From assembly GCF_900089755.1 (NCBI RefSeq), contig NZ_FLOC01000011.1, forward strand, positions 62,001 to 126,000: DNA of 64,000 bases. The letters run 5' to 3'. The DNA comes from Marinomonas aquimarina (GTDB taxonomy: Bacteria > Pseudomonadota > Gammaproteobacteria > Pseudomonadales > Marinomonadaceae). A program made the translations under genes and the position numbers. Positions 47,400 through 57,020 of the stretch are shown in pieces; position 1 is the first letter of the stretch, and every line of letters starts with the position of its first letter. The notes beneath the pieces are model-generated. The model saw only the letters and a program-made list of their open reading frames with translations. It was not told where the DNA came from and ran no database searches.

Positions 47400-48885
47400 G
47401 TGGGCTCTCGCACTGCAGAGTTTTTGGGGTCTGCGCCAACAAGGTCACAAGAATTTGCCAAAACTCGGCGACCGAGCTGATTTGCAAACGCTCAGACGGT
47501 GAGTGAGCACCACGAATATTGGGGCCAAAGGAGACCATTTCCATACCAGGGTATTTTGCACCGATAATGCCGCATTCTAGCCCTGCGTGTATCACCTTAA
47601 CGCTTGGGGCAAAGCCCATAACTTGCTGATGTACGCTATTAAAGTGCTGCAATAAATTAGAATTAGGTTCCGGCTTCCAGCCTGGATAGCCATTTTCGAG
47701 TAACACCTCACAGCCAATCAGTTCAAACGGTGCACTGGCAACAGCGGCTAGAAATTGGGTTTGGCTGTCCACCAAAGAGCGCACCAACAAACACCCCGAG
47801 AACGCCATGGAGTCATTGTCATCCTGTAGTTGTATCACGCCGAGGTTACAGGAAGTCTCCACCACCCCCTCTAACGTTGGCGACATGCGGTGCACACCAT
47901 TAGGGGCACACATTAACGCTTGTAGCAGCTGTGCTTGCGCGCTGCTTGTTAGGTGTGCTGCCTTGGCAGCGGGCTCTATTTTCAGCACTAGGTTTGGATC
48001 AGTATCGGCAAATTCGCTGGCAATAATCTGCCCTTGTTGATACAGCCAAGCTTCAACCAAAGCTTGATCCGAGGTGGCAATCTGTAAGGTGGCAGTCGCG
48101 TCTCGGGCAATGGCATTGCGTAATGTGCCACCTATCAACTCAGAAACACCAAACGCCACGTGTGACTGCAATTGCTGCAGCAGTCGTACTAATAACACAT
48201 TGGCATTGGCTCGGCCTTTGTGGATATCCAACCCTGAGTGACCGCCTTTTAGCCCCATGATGCTGACACGCAGAGCCGTCTCGAATTCACTATTCAGTTC
48301 AGAGGCAAAACGCTGACTAACATTGATGTCGATACCACCCGCACAGCCAATGTACACATCACCGCGATCCTCAGAGTCTAGGTTGAGTAAACGTTTGCCT
48401 TGTAAAATACCCTGTTGCAATTGGCTCGCGCCACGCAGACTGGTTTCTTCTTCAATGGTAAACAGCGCTTCTAACGGACCGTGAGCAAGCTCTTGGCTTT
48501 CTAATACCGCAAGAATCGCCGCCACACCAATGCCATTATCTGCGCCTAAAGTGGTCCCTTTAGCATGCACCCAACCATCTTGCTCAAACGTCTCAATAGG
48601 ATCCGTCTCAAAGTTATGAGCAGAGTCAGACTCTTTCTGTGCCACCATATCTAGGTGACCCTGAAGGACCACGGTTTCACGGTCTTCCATACCGGCACTG
48701 GCCGCTTTATAGATAATCAGGTTACCAGCCGGATCCACATAAGGCGTCATCCCCAATTGCTGAGCCCAATTGAACAAGTAATCGCGCAGCGCTTGCTCAT
48801 GAAAAGATGGGCGCGGAATGTCACACAAGACGCGAAACTGTTGCCAAATCGCCATGGGCGTTAGGGACTCTAACCATTGGTTCAT
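47392..48885 (-). CDS. pepD: Aminoacyl-histidine dipeptidase (peptidase D)
   Basis: M20-family cytosolic dinuclear zinc dipeptidase. Motifs LQGHLDMVAQ, LGADNGIG and TIEEETSLRGA hold the metal ligands and catalytic Glu; the lid domain begins near NVSQRF and contains GGHSGLDIHKGRANAN. The open frame starts at a TTG at 48903, which overlaps the Shine-Dalgarno GGGAGAAG; ATG at 48885 gives 497 residues. It overlaps the ferredoxin-domain gene by 8 bases. Confidence 0.95.
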   Translation of the reverse strand: MNQWLESLTPMAIWQQFRVLCDIPRPSFHEQALRDYLFNWAQQLGMTPYVDPAGNLIIYKAASAGMEDRETVVLQGHLDMVAQKESDSAHNFETDPIETFEQDGWVHAKGTTLGADNGIGVAAILAVLESQELAHGPLEALFTIEEETSLRGASQLQQGILQGKRLLNLDSEDRGDVYIGCAGGIDINVSQRFASELNSEFETALRVSIMGLKGGHSGLDIHKGRANANVLLVRLLQQLQSHVAFGVSELIGGTLRNAIARDATATLQIATSDQALVEAWLYQQGQIIASEFADTDPNLVLKIEPAAKAAHLTSSAQAQLLQALMCAPNGVHRMSPTLEGVVETSCNLGVIQLQDDNDSMAFSGCLLVRSLVDSQTQFLAAVASAPFELIGCEVLLENGYPGWKPEPNSNLLQHFNSVHQQVMGFAPSVKVIHAGLECGIIGAKYPGMEMVSFGPNIRGAHSPSERLQISSVAEFWQILVTLLAQTPKTLQCESPHE

Positions 48886-48901
48886 ACTGTTTACTTCTCC
48901 C

Positions 48902-48939
48902 AAAAAATAAGCCGCTTAATCGAACATTAAGCGGCTTAT
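48902..48939 (-). terminator. Terminator after gor, abutting the pepD ribosome site
   Basis: Fourteen-base-pair stem 48926-48939 with 48907-48920, five-base loop and T6 at 48902-48907. The pepD Shine-Dalgarno begins directly after the T-run. Confidence 0.92.
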
Positions 48940-48955
48940 AGACTGTATGACTTGC

Positions 48956-50314
48956 TTAGCGCTTTTTCAACGATCCCGCCGAAAAGGTCACAAACTCTTC
49001 CGCACTGGTTGGGTGTACCCCCACGGTACTATCAAAATGCGCCTTGGTGGCACCAGCCTTTAGCGCGATTCCCAAACCTTGAATGATTTCACCCGCGTAA
49101 TCCCCCACCATGTGGGCGCCTAACACCCTATCCGTGGCACGATCCACAATCAGCTTCATAAAGGTACGCTCTTGGGCCCCCGAAAGTGTATGTTTCATGG
49201 CACGGAAGTCAGTCTGATAGACATCGATATCCAAGCCGCGCTGATCCGCTTCTTGCTCAGACAACCCCACCGTACCAATCGGCGGCTGAGAGAACACGGC
49301 GGTCGGAATGTTATCGTAGTCAAAGTTCGGCTCGACGCCGTCAAACCAGTAACCAATCAGCGCCATGGCTTCTTTAATAGCAACAGGCGTCAATTGCACT
49401 CGATCGGTCACATCACCAATGGCGTATACAGACTCAACACTGCTCTGGTAACGGTCATTGACCACAATAGCACCGTTCTTCGTTGTTTCGATGCCAACCT
49501 GTTGCAAGTTCAATGCGCCAGTGTTTGGCACACGTCCGGTGGCGTACAGAACTTCGTCAAACATCAACACACGACCATCTTTTAAGGTCACTTGTTTCTG
49601 ACCATCAACGGATTCGATCTTTTCAACATCGCTGTTTAGTTCAACGTTGACACCGGCACGAGCATATTCGTTGCTGGCAAAGTCACGCACATCCTCATCA
49701 AAGCCGCGTAGCAGTTTATCGCCACGATACATAAGCGTCGTTTCGACCCCAAGACCCTGACAGATACCGGCGAACTCCACTGCGATATAACCACCACCGA
49801 CGACCAGAATGGACTTTGGTAGTTCTTCTAAATAGAACATATCATCCGACACCAGCACCAAATCATTACCTGGAAACTCTGGTACAAATGGTTTGGCACC
49901 CACCGCGATCAAAATACGCTCGGCGCTGATCAACTCGTGACCCACTTTGACAGTGTGCGCATCGACCAGCTCACCATAACCTTGATGAATCGTTACGCCA
50001 GGGTTCTCTAACAGATTTTTATAGATGCCGTTTAAACGCTCAATCTCTTTGCTTTTGTTGTCTCGCAACGTTGCCCAATCAAAGCTTGGTTTTGCAAATT
50101 CCCAACCATAGCCTTTTGCTTGCTCAGCCACGTGACTGTATTCAGACCCATAGACAAACAGTTTTTTCGGCACACAACCAATATTCACACAGGTGCCGCC
50201 GAGTGCTTGAAACTCAGCCACGCCTACCTTAAACCCTTTTGAGGCAGCGACACGGCTTGCACGAACACCGCCGGAGCCAGCACCAATCACGAATAAATCA
50301 TATTGATAGTTCAT
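48956..50314 (-). CDS. gor: Glutathione-disulfide reductase
   Basis: FAD/NADPH disulfide reductase of 452 residues that keeps glutathione reduced. FAD loop VIGAGSGGVRASR, redox pair CVNIGCVPKK (Cys42, Cys47), NADPH loop VVGGGYIAVEFAG and the C-terminal dimer motif VGVHPTSAEEFVTF are intact. A GTG one codon earlier is possible; ATG at 50314 fits AAAGG spacing better. It is divergent from xthA. Confidence 0.96.
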   Translation of the reverse strand: MNYQYDLFVIGAGSGGVRASRVAASKGFKVGVAEFQALGGTCVNIGCVPKKLFVYGSEYSHVAEQAKGYGWEFAKPSFDWATLRDNKSKEIERLNGIYKNLLENPGVTIHQGYGELVDAHTVKVGHELISAERILIAVGAKPFVPEFPGNDLVLVSDDMFYLEELPKSILVVGGGYIAVEFAGICQGLGVETTLMYRGDKLLRGFDEDVRDFASNEYARAGVNVELNSDVEKIESVDGQKQVTLKDGRVLMFDEVLYATGRVPNTGALNLQQVGIETTKNGAIVVNDRYQSSVESVYAIGDVTDRVQLTPVAIKEAMALIGYWFDGVEPNFDYDNIPTAVFSQPPIGTVGLSEQEADQRGLDIDVYQTDFRAMKHTLSGAQERTFMKLIVDRATDRVLGAHMVGDYAGEIIQGLGIALKAGATKAHFDSTVGVHPTSAEEFVTFSAGSLKKR

Positions 50315-50486
50315 CACTGTAAAGCCTTTTTCTTTAAATATGCTTTGTCAATTGGGGCCACATCGGATTTTTCAATACAACTTTTTTGAATAACCGTTCT
50401 ATAAAGTTGAATGTAGATATTGTCAATGCGACATTAATCTGTAACCATTTGTAAAATTTCACAACAGGTCAGGAATAACAATAAAC

Positions 50487-51299
50487 ATGAAAGTGGTCTC
50501 CTTTAATATCAATGGATTAAGAGCTCGTCCGCATCAGATCGAGGAGCTAGTCAACACCCAACAACCTGATGTCATTGGCCTACAAGAAATCAAAGTTCAT
50601 GATGATGCCTTTCCCCATGAAATACCTGAATCTGTTGGCTACCACGCCTATTACTTTGGTCAGAAGTCCCATTATGGTGTCGCCATTTTCAGTAAAGCGC
50701 CAGCTATTGAAGTGGAATACGGCTTCCCTAACGATGAAGACGATGCTCAACGCCGCATGATCATTGCCACCTTTGCCACGGAAAAAGGCCCATTAAAGGT
50801 AATTAATGGCTACTTCCCTCAAGGGGAGAATCGTGACCATGAAACAAAGTTCCCAGCCAAGCGTAAGTTCTACCAGGACTTGATGGCGTACCTAGAAGCT
50901 CAGCCAGCGGATGCGCAAATCATCGTGATGGGTGACTTCAACATTTCACCACAAGATTTGGACATTGGCATTGGCCCACAAAATGCGAAACGCTGGCTAC
51001 GTACCGGCAAATGTAGCTTCTTGCCAGAAGAACGTGAATGGTTTGATCGCCTACTTGGCTGGGGCTTAACGGATACTTACCGCCATCAGCACCCAAATTC
51101 ACAGGAGCTGTTTAGCTGGTTTGATTATCGCTCAAAGGGCTTTGACGACACACCGAAACGTGGCCTGCGTATTGATGGCATTTTGGCCAGTGCAGCATTG
51201 ATAGACAGCCTTGAGGAAACAGGCATCGATTACCATATTCGTGGCTTGGAGAAACCGTCTGACCACGCGCCAGTTTGGGCCAAATTCAATCTAAAATAG
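50487..51299 (+). CDS. xthA: Exodeoxyribonuclease III
   Basis: Mg-dependent AP endonuclease and 3'-5' exonuclease of base excision repair, 270 residues, close to E. coli Xth. Catalytic motifs are [13 protein letters not shown] (Glu), [13 protein letters not shown] (Asp/Asn) and the closing PSDHAPVWA (Asp-His). It is monocistronic, and its start is 173 bases from that of the divergent gor. Confidence 0.97.
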   Translation: MKVVSFNINGLRARPHQIEELVNTQQPDVIGLQEIKVHDDAFPHEIPESVGYHAYYFGQKSHYGVAIFSKAPAIEVEYGFPNDEDDAQRRMIIATFATEKGPLKVINGYFPQGENRDHETKFPAKRKFYQDLMAYLEAQPADAQIIVMGDFNISPQDLDIGIGPQNAKRWLRTGKCSFLPEEREWFDRLLGWGLTDTYRHQHPNSQELFSWFDYRSKGFDDTPKRGLRIDGILASAALIDSLEETGIDYHIRGLEKPSDHAPVWAKFNLK

Positions 51300-51428
51300 A
51301 TGCTTTTTTAACCAAGCAATCTAAACTGAGGGTAGCCTATCGAATAGGTCGTTTTTACGCTAAATACCCCCAGTTTTATCCACAAACGATGTGGATTATT
51401 TATTTTCAAAAGAGCATCTGATATAAAC

Positions 51429-51443
51429 TGATATTCATTCTCA
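51429..51443. promoter_or_regulatory. Fur-type box upstream of the ArsR-family gene
   Basis: The reverse complement TGAGAATGAATATCA agrees with the 7-1-7 Fur consensus TGATAATNATTATCA at 12 of the 14 arm positions (all but the fourth and tenth). It ends one base before TATACT (51445-51450), a likely -10 element, so bound Fur would block the promoter. Confidence 0.6.
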
Positions 51444-51477
51444 CTATACTAATAACTAGCAACTCGAACTACACATC

Positions 51478-51783
51478 ATGCCTAAAGAATTAACTATCTC
51501 AGAAATGTTAGACCGCGCAAGTGAAGCCTCAGGCTTTCTCAAAGCGTTAAGCAATGAAAATCGCTTAATCATTCTTTGCAACCTACTTCAAGGCGAGTTG
51601 TCTGTGGGTTCACTTAACGAGAAAGTGTTGCTTAGCCAATCGGCTCTTTCACAGCATTTAGCTGTGTTGCGCAAAGATGGCCTAGTGGCGACGCGACGCG
51701 ATTCGCAAACCATTTTTTACTCGATTGCTGACAGTCGCGTCAAAGAACTGATCCAGAAGCTGCACGATCTTTTCTGCGTCTAG
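51478..51783 (+). CDS. ArsR-family winged-helix repressor with BigR/SqrR-like cysteine pair
   Basis: 101 residues. A helix-turn-helix is evident in SVGSLNEKVLLSQSALSQHLAVLRKDGLV, followed by a beta-wing (ATRRDSQTIFYSI). There is no metal motif of the SmtB/ArsR type. Cys34 (IILCNLL) and Cys100 (LFCV) are 66 residues apart, the spacing of the redox pair in BigR (42/108) and SqrR (41/107), which sense persulfides. Target genes are not obvious: neighbours are xthA and a hydrolase, and no sulfide oxidation gene is present. Confidence 0.88.
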   Translation: MPKELTISEMLDRASEASGFLKALSNENRLIILCNLLQGELSVGSLNEKVLLSQSALSQHLAVLRKDGLVATRRDSQTIFYSIADSRVKELIQKLHDLFCV

Positions 51784-51796
51784 CTCGAACGCTCTA

Positions 51797-52486
51797 CTAG
51801 ACAAAAAAGTTCGCCATCTTATTGGCTACCCATTTTGGTTGCTCAAGCGGTAACATGTGACCGCTTTGAGCAACAACCTTTACCGAGACGTTGCTCAATT
51901 GTGCGATTTGCTTGAGTGCGTCACTACTAACAAACTGATCCCCAAGCCCTGCCAAGACTTGCCATGGTCGGCCGCTCTCTTCAATCGCTGCGACGTTATT
52001 GCGCCGCTCAAGCGTCGCTTGTAATTGCGCCACAAACACTGCTTCTCCCAAAGCACCGTCCATATCCAAAATAATCTGCAACAGGCGCTCTTGCACAGCA
52101 TGCTCAGGCAATAGCATCGCCTTTGCTTTCTTCATAGGAATGCCTCGATAGCCTGATTTCAACACCCATTCAAGCGCTTGCTGACGCTGCTGCTTTTCCG
52201 TCTCAGGAAGCTCACTGGCACTGTTTGAGAGCACCATCGCGCGCTCAATACGCTCTGGTGCTAGACGAGCAATCTCGCTCACCAGATAGCCACCAAGGGA
52301 AAAGCCTAGCAAATTCACTGGGCGGTCGGGCAGTTGTGAGATTATGACCGACACCATCTCTGACAGGTTACTCACCACTGGCAAAGTAACGTGTTTTAAA
52401 ACAATATGCTTTGGCAAAAAGGGGAACAACTCTTGCCAAAGCAGCTCGGTACACATGGTACCGGGTAAACAATACACTTCGATCAT
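51797..52486 (-). CDS. Alpha/beta-fold hydrolase
   Basis: 229 residues with oxyanion region LPGTMC, nucleophile elbow GFSLGG (Ser63), a likely acid in AGLGDQFV and the catalytic His in QSGHMLPLEQP. It is similar in length to BioH-like and other small esterases, but no specific activity can be assigned. Its ATG overlaps the stop of the exported ligase gene (TAATG), so they are coupled. Biotin genes are not nearby. Confidence 0.87.
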   Translation of the reverse strand: MIEVYCLPGTMCTELLWQELFPFLPKHIVLKHVTLPVVSNLSEMVSVIISQLPDRPVNLLGFSLGGYLVSEIARLAPERIERAMVLSNSASELPETEKQQRQQALEWVLKSGYRGIPMKKAKAMLLPEHAVQERLLQIILDMDGALGEAVFVAQLQATLERRNNVAAIEESGRPWQVLAGLGDQFVSSDALKQIAQLSNVSVKVVAQSGHMLPLEQPKWVANKMANFFV

Positions 52487-53328
52487 TAAGACTCAGGCTC
52501 TCTAAATTGAAAGGGACCTTTGCGCACTCGGACGTAGCTGGCAAAGCGAGGTAACCCAGTCGCCGTTAACCCTTGATAGCGGAAGGTAATATACTCACCC
52601 ACTTTTGGCGGCTCGGCTCTTTCAGCGTCCGAGAACCCCGTGCCAATTTTAAACTGTCGGCCATTCGCAAGCTCCACCAACAAGGCTCCCAACATACCTT
52701 GGTACTTACCTTTACCACTGGCATGGCCTATGACTTTGGCTTCGGCATCTTGATAAGGCTTAAGCTTGAGCAACGCATCACTACGCCCGCCCTTAAGCAA
52801 AGCCTCACGATGATGCAGCATTAAGCCTTCACCACCCTGCGCTACCACTTGATCAAGCATGGCATATAGAGCATCGGAATTCGGCAAACGTTGTTGCAAC
52901 ACTGGTTTGAGCGTTGCGCTATCAGTCGCAGCGATCAAATCATGATAGTTGATCGCGCGCTGCTCAAAGGTCTGCTTAAGGTTGGGAGCATCAAACACCA
53001 TATAGTGGATGGCTTGCCACTGCGCGCTATTTGGCTGCTGGTCTAATACTGTGCGCTGCACATGGTTAAAGCGCCCTCTTCCGGCCCACAGTTCACCATC
53101 AAGCCACACCTTTGGCCAACCTGCTGTAAACCAATCTGGTGCGTTAATCGGATGACCTTGACGTGTACTCAGCTGATGACCGTCCCAAATGGCACGAATA
53201 CCATCCAGCTTTTCACTAACTAAGTAATCGGAAACGTCTTCATCCTCATAGACAGTAGCGAGCTGTACTGTTTGAGCAAAAGCCGTTGACGCGAGCCACA
53301 ATAGGGCTAGGGAGACGATAATTCGCAT
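52486..53328 (-). CDS. Exported ATP-dependent DNA ligase, Lig E type
   Basis: 280 residues. A clear signal peptide (1-18, ending TAFA) is followed by a minimal adenylation domain with SEKLDGIRAIWDG (Lys40 as AMP acceptor), LDGELW and GGEGLMLHH, and an OB-fold domain (KVIGHASGKGKYQGMLGALLVE) whose closing motif includes GEYITFRYQGLT. Lig E proteins are periplasmic and are found in bacteria that take up DNA. An AGGAGG just before ATG at 53328 supports this start over an upstream one at 53361. Confidence 0.93.
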   Translation of the reverse strand: MRIIVSLALLWLASTAFAQTVQLATVYEDEDVSDYLVSEKLDGIRAIWDGHQLSTRQGHPINAPDWFTAGWPKVWLDGELWAGRGRFNHVQRTVLDQQPNSAQWQAIHYMVFDAPNLKQTFEQRAINYHDLIAATDSATLKPVLQQRLPNSDALYAMLDQVVAQGGEGLMLHHREALLKGGRSDALLKLKPYQDAEAKVIGHASGKGKYQGMLGALLVELANGRQFKIGTGFSDAERAEPPKVGEYITFRYQGLTATGLPRFASYVRVRKGPFQFREPES

Positions 53329-53382
53329 AAGACCTCCTTGTCTTTGCTTTGAATTTTCCATCTAAGCGCAACACTTAGACAT

Positions 53383-53411
53383 AAAAAAGCCCAAGCGTTT
53401 GGCTTGGGCTT
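53383..53411 (-). terminator. Terminator after htpG
   Basis: Ten-base-pair stem 53402-53411 with 53387-53396, five-base loop, followed by T6 on the minus strand. Confidence 0.9.
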
Positions 53412-53426
53412 TCGTTGTATAAGTGA

Positions 53427-55346
53427 TTAGTTCGACATTTGAACAATCAGCTTATTCATACGTGAGACAAACGTTGCAGGGTCATCCAGTTGACCACCTT
53501 CTGCAAGGGTCGCTTGTTCGTACAATAGCCAAGCCATGTCTGCAAAACGATCTTCATCGGATTCTGCATCCATCTTCTGAACGATTGGGTGATCAGGGTT
53601 CACTTCCAATGATGGCTTAGATTCTGGCAATTGTTGACCCGCTTGCTCTAGCAAACGACGCATTTGTAGACCCATATCAAACTCACCTACCACTAGGCAT
53701 GCTGGCGAGTTCGTTAAACGGTCAGTGCTGTTTACCGACGTCACTTTGTCATCCAGAACAGACTTCATACGATCCAGCAAAGGCTTCATTTGTTCGGCCT
53801 TATGCTCTTTCTCTTTCTTCTGCTCTTCAGACTCTTCTACTTCGATGTCTAGCTTGCCCTTAGTGACGTCTTGGAATGACTTACCGTCAAACTCACGCAG
53901 TGAAGACATCATCCACTCGTCGATGCGATCGCTTAGTAGCAACACTTCGTAGCCTTTCTTACGTAGCACTTCTAGGTGCGGGCTATTTTTCGCTGTGTTG
54001 TGGTTTTCAGCATAGATGTAGTAGATCTTATCTTGACCTTCAGGCATACGCTCAACGTAGTCTTTTAGGGACTCCGTTTGCGCCGCTTTATCCGTGTGCG
54101 TGGTACTAAAGCGCAGCAATTCAGCGATTTTGTCTTTGTTACCAAAGTCGTCTGCTGGACCTTCTTTTAGCACGTTACCAAACTCATCCCAGAACTTCTG
54201 GTAGGTTTCAGCATCGTTCTTCGCCATTTTCGACAGCATGTCCAAAACACGCTTAGTCAATGCCGAACGCATAGAGTCGACCGCATTGTCATTCTGCAGG
54301 ATCTCACGTGACACGTTTAGCGATAGATCGTTTGAATCCACTACACCTTTCACGAAACGCATGTATGGCGGTAGGAAAGCTTCAGCATCATCCATAATAA
54401 AGACGCGCTGAACGTATAGTTTCAAACCACGCAACATGTCGCGGTTCCAAAGATCCTGTGGCACCTTGGAAGGAATGTAAAGCAGGCTGGTGTATTCCAG
54501 CTTACCTTCTACCTTATTATGAGACCACTTCAGTGGCTCTTGGTAATCGTGAGTCACGTGCTTGTAGAACTCTTTGTACTCTTCATCGCTGACTTCGTTG
54601 CGAGGACGAGTCCAAAGTGCTTTCGCTGAGTTCACGGCTTCCCAAGTTGGTTCTGCATCACTCACCTCTTTGACATTGCCTTCTTCATCGTACTCAGGCA
54701 TTGGCACTTTCAGCATTTCTACCGGGATAGAGATGTGATCAGAGTACTTAGACACAAGTGAGCGTAGACGCCAGTTATCAGCGAACTCTTTAGCGTCATC
54801 TTTCAGGTGCAACGTGATACGTGTACCGCGTGTTTCTTTATCAATCGCTTCGATGGTGAATTCGCCAGTACCTTCTGACTCCCAACGAACCGCTTCGTCA
54901 CTGCCAGCACGGCGTGTTTCAACAGTAACCTTGTCAGCCACGATGAAAGCAGAATAGAAGCCGACACCGAATTGACCGATCAACTGGCTGTCTTTCTTCT
55001 GATCGCCACTTAGCTGATCTAGGAATTGCGCTGTACCTGACTTAGCAATGGTACCAAGGTGTGAGATCGCTTCGTCACGGCTCATACCAATACCATTGTC
55101 ATCGATACTAATAGTGCCAGCGTCGGCATTAAAGCCAATGCGTACACGTAGATTTGGATCGTCAGACAATAGATCTGCGTTAGATACCGCCTCGAAACGT
55201 AGTTTGTCTACAGCGTCTGATGCGTTTGAGATCAACTCACGTAGAAAGATTTCTTTGTTTGAGTACAAAGAGTGGATCATTAAATGAAGCAGTTGTTTTA
55301 CTTCAGTCTGAAATCCTAAGGTTTCTTTTTGAGTTTCAGTTGTCAT
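53427..55346 (-). CDS. htpG: Chaperone HtpG (bacterial Hsp90)
   Basis: ATP-dependent cytosolic chaperone of 639 residues. The GHKL ATPase domain has [20 protein letters not shown] and [12 protein letters not shown]; the middle domain contains [18 protein letters not shown] with the catalytic Arg; the C-terminal dimer domain follows a Glu/Lys-rich linker. The frame extends back to 55382, but ATG at 55346 with [20 protein letters not shown] is the family start. A sigma-32 type promoter lies upstream. Confidence 0.98.
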   Translation of the reverse strand: MTTETQKETLGFQTEVKQLLHLMIHSLYSNKEIFLRELISNASDAVDKLRFEAVSNADLLSDDPNLRVRIGFNADAGTISIDDNGIGMSRDEAISHLGTIAKSGTAQFLDQLSGDQKKDSQLIGQFGVGFYSAFIVADKVTVETRRAGSDEAVRWESEGTGEFTIEAIDKETRGTRITLHLKDDAKEFADNWRLRSLVSKYSDHISIPVEMLKVPMPEYDEEGNVKEVSDAEPTWEAVNSAKALWTRPRNEVSDEEYKEFYKHVTHDYQEPLKWSHNKVEGKLEYTSLLYIPSKVPQDLWNRDMLRGLKLYVQRVFIMDDAEAFLPPYMRFVKGVVDSNDLSLNVSREILQNDNAVDSMRSALTKRVLDMLSKMAKNDAETYQKFWDEFGNVLKEGPADDFGNKDKIAELLRFSTTHTDKAAQTESLKDYVERMPEGQDKIYYIYAENHNTAKNSPHLEVLRKKGYEVLLLSDRIDEWMMSSLREFDGKSFQDVTKGKLDIEVEESEEQKKEKEHKAEQMKPLLDRMKSVLDDKVTSVNSTDRLTNSPACLVVGEFDMGLQMRRLLEQAGQQLPESKPSLEVNPDHPIVQKMDAESDEDRFADMAWLLYEQATLAEGGQLDDPATFVSRMNKLIVQMSN

Positions 55347-55409
55347 GTTTCCCCATGCTCCTTCGTTACAACACACGCGCAAACGCGCATAACTTGATGA
55401 TGTTTAACG

Positions 55410-55438
55410 ATATGGAGGCATGGGAAAATAATTCAAGG
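55410..55438 (-). promoter_or_regulatory. Heat-shock (sigma-32) promoter of htpG
   Basis: Minus strand: CTTGAA (55432-55437), a 14-base spacer, then CTCCATAT (55410-55417). The sigma-32 consensus is CTTGAA-N13-15-CCCCATNT. It lies about 64 bases before the htpG ATG. Confidence 0.75.
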
Positions 55439-55445
55439 CAAAAAA

Positions 55446-56147
55446 TTAGCGTTTATGAATAATTGTGAAGCCATCGCCGATTGGCAGCAGGCTAGAATCC
55501 ACTTCCAAGTCTTGATGCACACGGTCATTCAAGGCTCTAACAATACGTGTGTCTTTGTCATCAAACGCCTCATCCGCGACATTCCCCCACCACAGGGTAT
55601 TATCAATCACCATACAGCCACCTGGACGCAGCAATTGCTTACCCATGTCATAGTAAGCCAACAAGTTCGCTTTATCGGCATCAACGAAGATGAAGTCAAA
55701 AGTACCCGCTTGGTCGACCAGCAGTTCTTCCATTGACGCTTTGGCATCACAACAACGGGTTTCCACTTGATCAGAAAGCCCGGCCATTTCGATGTATTTA
55801 TTGGCGATATCGAGCCACATTTGCTTTTTATCAAACGCCAGAAGCTTGGCATCTTTGGCCAGTTTTAAGCCCATCGAGATCGTGCTGTAGCCCGTAAAAA
55901 CTCCGACTTCCAACACTTTCTTCGGGTTTTGCAAGGCGATCAATAGCCCTAAAAACTGCCCCACTTCTGGGGAAAGCGCCATGCGCGCCATATGATACTG
56001 CGCGGTCTCGCGACGTAACGCTTCGAGCACCTCTGGCTCATTGACCGAATGTTGGATGAGATATTGATATAAGCGATCATCCACCTGCACGGTTCGGTTA
56101 ACAGGCGGATTATCATCGGAAACTTGTTTTGGAAAATTAGGAAGCAT
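55446..56147 (-). CDS. Class I SAM-dependent O-methyltransferase (catechol-type)
   Basis: 233 residues. SAM-binding motif VLEVGVFTGYSTISMG, acidic loop FDFIFVDADKANLLAYYD (metal-binding DAD) and GGCMVIDNTLWWGNV place it in the metal-dependent COMT/CCoAOMT family. Acceptor substrate is unknown. It is translated from an ATG that lies within the 3' end of the DUF599 gene (11-base overlap) and ends just before the htpG promoter. Confidence 0.92.
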   Translation of the reverse strand: MLPNFPKQVSDDNPPVNRTVQVDDRLYQYLIQHSVNEPEVLEALRRETAQYHMARMALSPEVGQFLGLLIALQNPKKVLEVGVFTGYSTISMGLKLAKDAKLLAFDKKQMWLDIANKYIEMAGLSDQVETRCCDAKASMEELLVDQAGTFDFIFVDADKANLLAYYDMGKQLLRPGGCMVIDNTLWWGNVADEAFDDKDTRIVRALNDRVHQDLEVDSSLLPIGDGFTIIHKR

Positions 56148-56868
56148 GGGATTTAATCACCAGTCCTCGACTGAGAGTTTTAAAAGTTTTAGAACGGAAT
56201 TCACGGCGATACAACACCGCCACCACCATTAGGCTCGCTGCCATACAAAAATAAGGCCCGAGGAACCAAGCAGAGAATGCCATGGCAAAATAGTAGGCAC
56301 GCAGGCCATAGTTAAATTGGTTAGCCGCCAAACTACACACTTTGGCCATGTGCATGGCGTAAAGCTCGCGCTCACTTTCTTCGATACCTCGTTCGGTCGC
56401 AAGCGGTGCACTGCCGACCAACACCGAACAAAAATTGTATTGACGCACTGACCAAGTAAAAGTGAAGAAGGCGTAAACAAAAATCACCACCAGCACAATG
56501 ATCTTCAACTCCCATTCCGTTTGGGTAGTAGGCGTCAAAAATTCAAAGTCATTGATAATGCTTAAGGCCTGCTCTGAATAGCTCAGAGCCGTGAACAAGC
56601 CCGCAATAATCAACAAACTACTGGAAGCAAAAAACAAACTACTGCGCTCTAAGTTGGCCATTACCGAGGCATCGGCAATGCGATTATCGCGACGTAACAG
56701 CCGCGACATCCATGCCAAACGAAATTGGTGCAACACGCTCACCAAACAGGTACGGCGCTTAGAATTGTACTGCGCATAAAATGCATAGCCCCACCAGCAA
56801 CCGAAAAAAGCCAGTAATGTCAGAGAGTTAACCGTATCAAAAATCTGAGAAAGCGGATTGGGTTCCAT
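56137..56868 (-). CDS. DUF599 membrane protein
   Basis: 243 residues with four hydrophobic segments (about 16-32, 78-100, 122-142 and 197-218). NSKRRTCLVSVLHQFRLAWMSRLL and MANLERSSLFFASSSLLI are typical for DUF599, as is the charged YAMHMAKVCSLAANQFNYGLRAYYFA. No function is known. It is coupled to the O-methyltransferase gene. Confidence 0.9.
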   Translation of the reverse strand: MEPNPLSQIFDTVNSLTLLAFFGCWWGYAFYAQYNSKRRTCLVSVLHQFRLAWMSRLLRRDNRIADASVMANLERSSLFFASSSLLIIAGLFTALSYSEQALSIINDFEFLTPTTQTEWELKIIVLVVIFVYAFFTFTWSVRQYNFCSVLVGSAPLATERGIEESERELYAMHMAKVCSLAANQFNYGLRAYYFAMAFSAWFLGPYFCMAASLMVVAVLYRREFRSKTFKTLSRGLVIKSHAS

Positions 56869-57020
56869 GATGCGAGCGGCAACCTTAGCAGTGGGATTAA
56901 GTAGCTTTGATTATATCTAAATTGAGCCAAATTCCATCCGCTGATTCGGTCTTATTTTTTAAAAGTTTTCATGCAACTCATCACAAAATGAACGATTAAT
57001 TCAGATTTTGAAATAAATAC

